DNA of 60,000 nucleotides, from assembly GCF_037975245.1 (NCBI RefSeq), contig NC_092565.1:15531499-15591498 (forward strand). The letters run 5' to 3'. Both the position numbers and the translations under genes were made by a program. Position 1 is the stretch's first letter. Every line of letters begins with the position of its first letter. This document shows positions 54,301-57,300 of the stretch, one piece after another. The DNA is from Apostichopus japonicus (lineage: Eukaryota; Echinodermata; Holothuroidea; Aspidochirotida; Stichopodidae). The notes beneath the pieces are model-generated. The model was not told the DNA's origin. It was given only the letters and a program-made list of their open reading frames with translations, and searched no databases.

Positions 54301-57300
54301 ATATTGCATTATTCTTATTCTGCCAGATGCAGACGAGAAAATTGTGTAACTCTTTTTCCCAAATTATTGAATTTATTGAACTTTACATAAGATTTAACAT
54401 TTTTTATATCATTCGGAAGCACTTTCCAGGTTTTATAGCAGTAGTTATTCAAGAGTACTTTACCGTGTTTCGAGTGATGTCTGCTAGCTGAATATTAGCG
54501 AATATTAGCGGAATTACTGGGATTAACAATATCACTAAAGACACAGGGGAGAATATTGTTGATATACTTATAAATAAAGAACACATCTTGAGAACATGAA
54601 TGTTGCTGACTTTAATAATGCCAAGGTCTTTGTGCAAAGTACTGGTAGGATAACGTCGATGTTTAAAAGTAATGGTTTTTAACATTCTATTTTGGAGGAT
54701 TTGTAAAGGCTTAAGTATGGTAGCTTTAGCCATGCCATAAATTTCAACACCGTAAGAAATCTTAGAACAAACCAGTGAATAGTAAAGCTGAACAAAACTA
54801 TTACAAAGGTCATTAATATGTTGCTTGAATGACAATTTATCATCAATCAGAAGGCCAGGATATTTGTCGCAATCTGTTTTACAAATATCTTTTTTGCCAT
54901 ACATGGAGAATCGTGTAACACTATCTATCTGAGACCTGAGATCAGCATGTACACAGAAGTAAATAGGGGTCTGGATTAATGAAAACATTGATGAACAAGG
55001 AGGGCATGGCCACATTGTTTGCTGCTTTACTTGATGTACTAGGCTATCATGCACTTAAATTATCTTATTATAAACTTGACAGGTTGCTTAATATCCCAGT
55101 TCAACTAAATGTGCTTGTTGTTTCTTTATTAAATCTCTCAATGCTTTGGAGATCTTCATCTATCAATTTCTCTTTCAGATCCTCCAGCATTTGTACCGAA
55201 AATGCCTTTACCTTCAAAGTTTAATCTACTACCAAAGCCTCCAATGCCAAAAGCACCTAACAAACCTGACATAATAACTAGAGGAACCCCGGAAATCAAG
55301 ACCCAACCTCCTTTACCACCCAGCAACCTTGACAGGCCAACATCTCAAACGTCAATCTCACAGCGAATGAAACAGTTTGAAATTTCGTCAGGTCCACAGC
55401 CTCCAAAGCCGGCCACTCCTCAGAGCGGTCTTCGACAGATAATGAACCAATCAAAGCAGGATAGACCACCCTCTAGTACTCTTAATCCATCATTTGTAAA
55501 AAATGCTGGTAGATTTACTCCAACATCACCGAAGAGGACGATTTCACCTAGAGCTGCACCTCCCCTTCCAAGTCCAACTTTAAGTAGGCCAACACCTGCT
55601 CTGCCTAACCCACTACCACCCAGACATCCATCTTTGCCCTCGAATCCAACCCCATTACGGCAAACACCCACCCCCCCTCCAGCCAATCGTCCAATACAGC
55701 CTCTACCAAGTAAGTACTCATTTTAACAATATTCCAAGTGTGTGATGTTAGCTTTGTAATTTAAATATGAAGTAAAGAAAAAGTCAGTAAATACAATATT
55801 CACCCTACATATCAGGCAATGTTGCAGCTAGACATACAGGAACATCCTTAATAGGGTGGCCATGACAACACATCAAAGTGGAGGACACCTCCAGAGGCCC
55901 CCTGTAAACTTCTCTGGGACTACAGCCCTCCTGACCTCCCCTCGCCAGGCCTGGACTCATCAACAGCTCAAGATGAGATGACATGCTTGCACTAGGGATG
56001 CACCGGATATCCGGTCCGGCCGGACTATCCGGCCGGATAGTGAGCAATTATCCGGTTCCGGTTCCGGCCGGATATTTTTCAAAATCCGGCCGGATCTTTT
56101 ACAAAATCTGGCCAGATCTTTTACAAAATCTGGCCAGATCTTTTTTCAAAATCTGGCCTGAATCATTCCTTAAAAAGGTGTTGGTATTAACTTAAATCAA
56201 TGTAAACTATTTCCAAAAAATAATAAAAACATTCAAAGTAAGGAAAAATTAGGTTTAACATGTTTAATTTAATTTTCTCAATGGTCTGACCCACTGTTTC
56301 TAAAGATCAACCAAAATAATACAACTACTGTAATAATATGAAGCTATATACAACAAATACAGTTTGCAGTGAAATCATTTCTTGCAGCCTTCATCAGTTT
56401 AATATTGTGCAGTTAAAATAGACCATTCATATACTTATCAGTCAAAATACTGTTCCATTGAATCTTTACTTTCCCATTATTGTTGGCATTCATTTTTATG
56501 TGTGAAACAATCTCTTATATGGTTAAATATGTCTGAATTTTTTTTAATTCAACAAAAACCACTTCATCTTAAAGTTCATTCTTAAACCTTAGAATGACTT
56601 TAATTCTCATCAAAAAAGATTAATTCCAGAGCTGACAATGAAAACAATTTCAAAAGTAACCTTTCTACAGTTATCACATACAGAGACAATTAAATGATTT
56701 CCATATTTATATCTTTTTGAGGTTTCAAGCTATCATTCCTTAAATAATTATATGTTTAAAATGATTTTTTGCAGAGCATGCAAGTCTTCTTCATATATAC
56801 TGTAACGTTGCTATTTGGGAATGTAGACAAATTTAATTTCCAGCTTTCACTGTATGTTGAACATATTTTCTCAAATTGTGATGAAGGAAGAGAAGTTTTT
56901 CTCCAGTTTTCTTTAGCTCATTGCAACCTAGACTTGAATGAATGAAGTGGGTACCAAATAATGAATAATAAAAGACAATTCTAAATCCATAAAGTAGTGT
57001 TATCACAACAATTAAATAATCTTTTTATTCAGTATAAAGTATGAGATTTGTGAAATGTAGCTTCCCGTTTTAAAACAAACTTCATAGGTAGTATGCAGTA
57101 TTTTTCCAGCAAACAAATTTACATACTGTATCAAGCTTGTCAACAATTATATTGTAGTTATTTTATTAAAGAATGTATATTACACCACTTCAAGTCATAT
57201 TTAATCTCATAAATGGGGTCTTAATTTCACCTTCTTTATAATATGCGTATACCTCACCTAAGATTTGCTCCTTGTTTCATACTTCTACTTCTTATTAATG

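Larger units (their letters stand above)
53094..55178 (+). other. LCP2-like: intron 19 (2.1 kb)
   Basis: Phase-1 intron with a truncated MITE (from 53671) and a minus-strand LINE fragment (54310-54970). Nothing recognised in 53094-53670. Confidence 0.75.

Noticed and set aside
55420-55686. Glycine-rich 88-codon ORF on the minus strand
   Set aside because: Antisense of the proline-rich exon 20.
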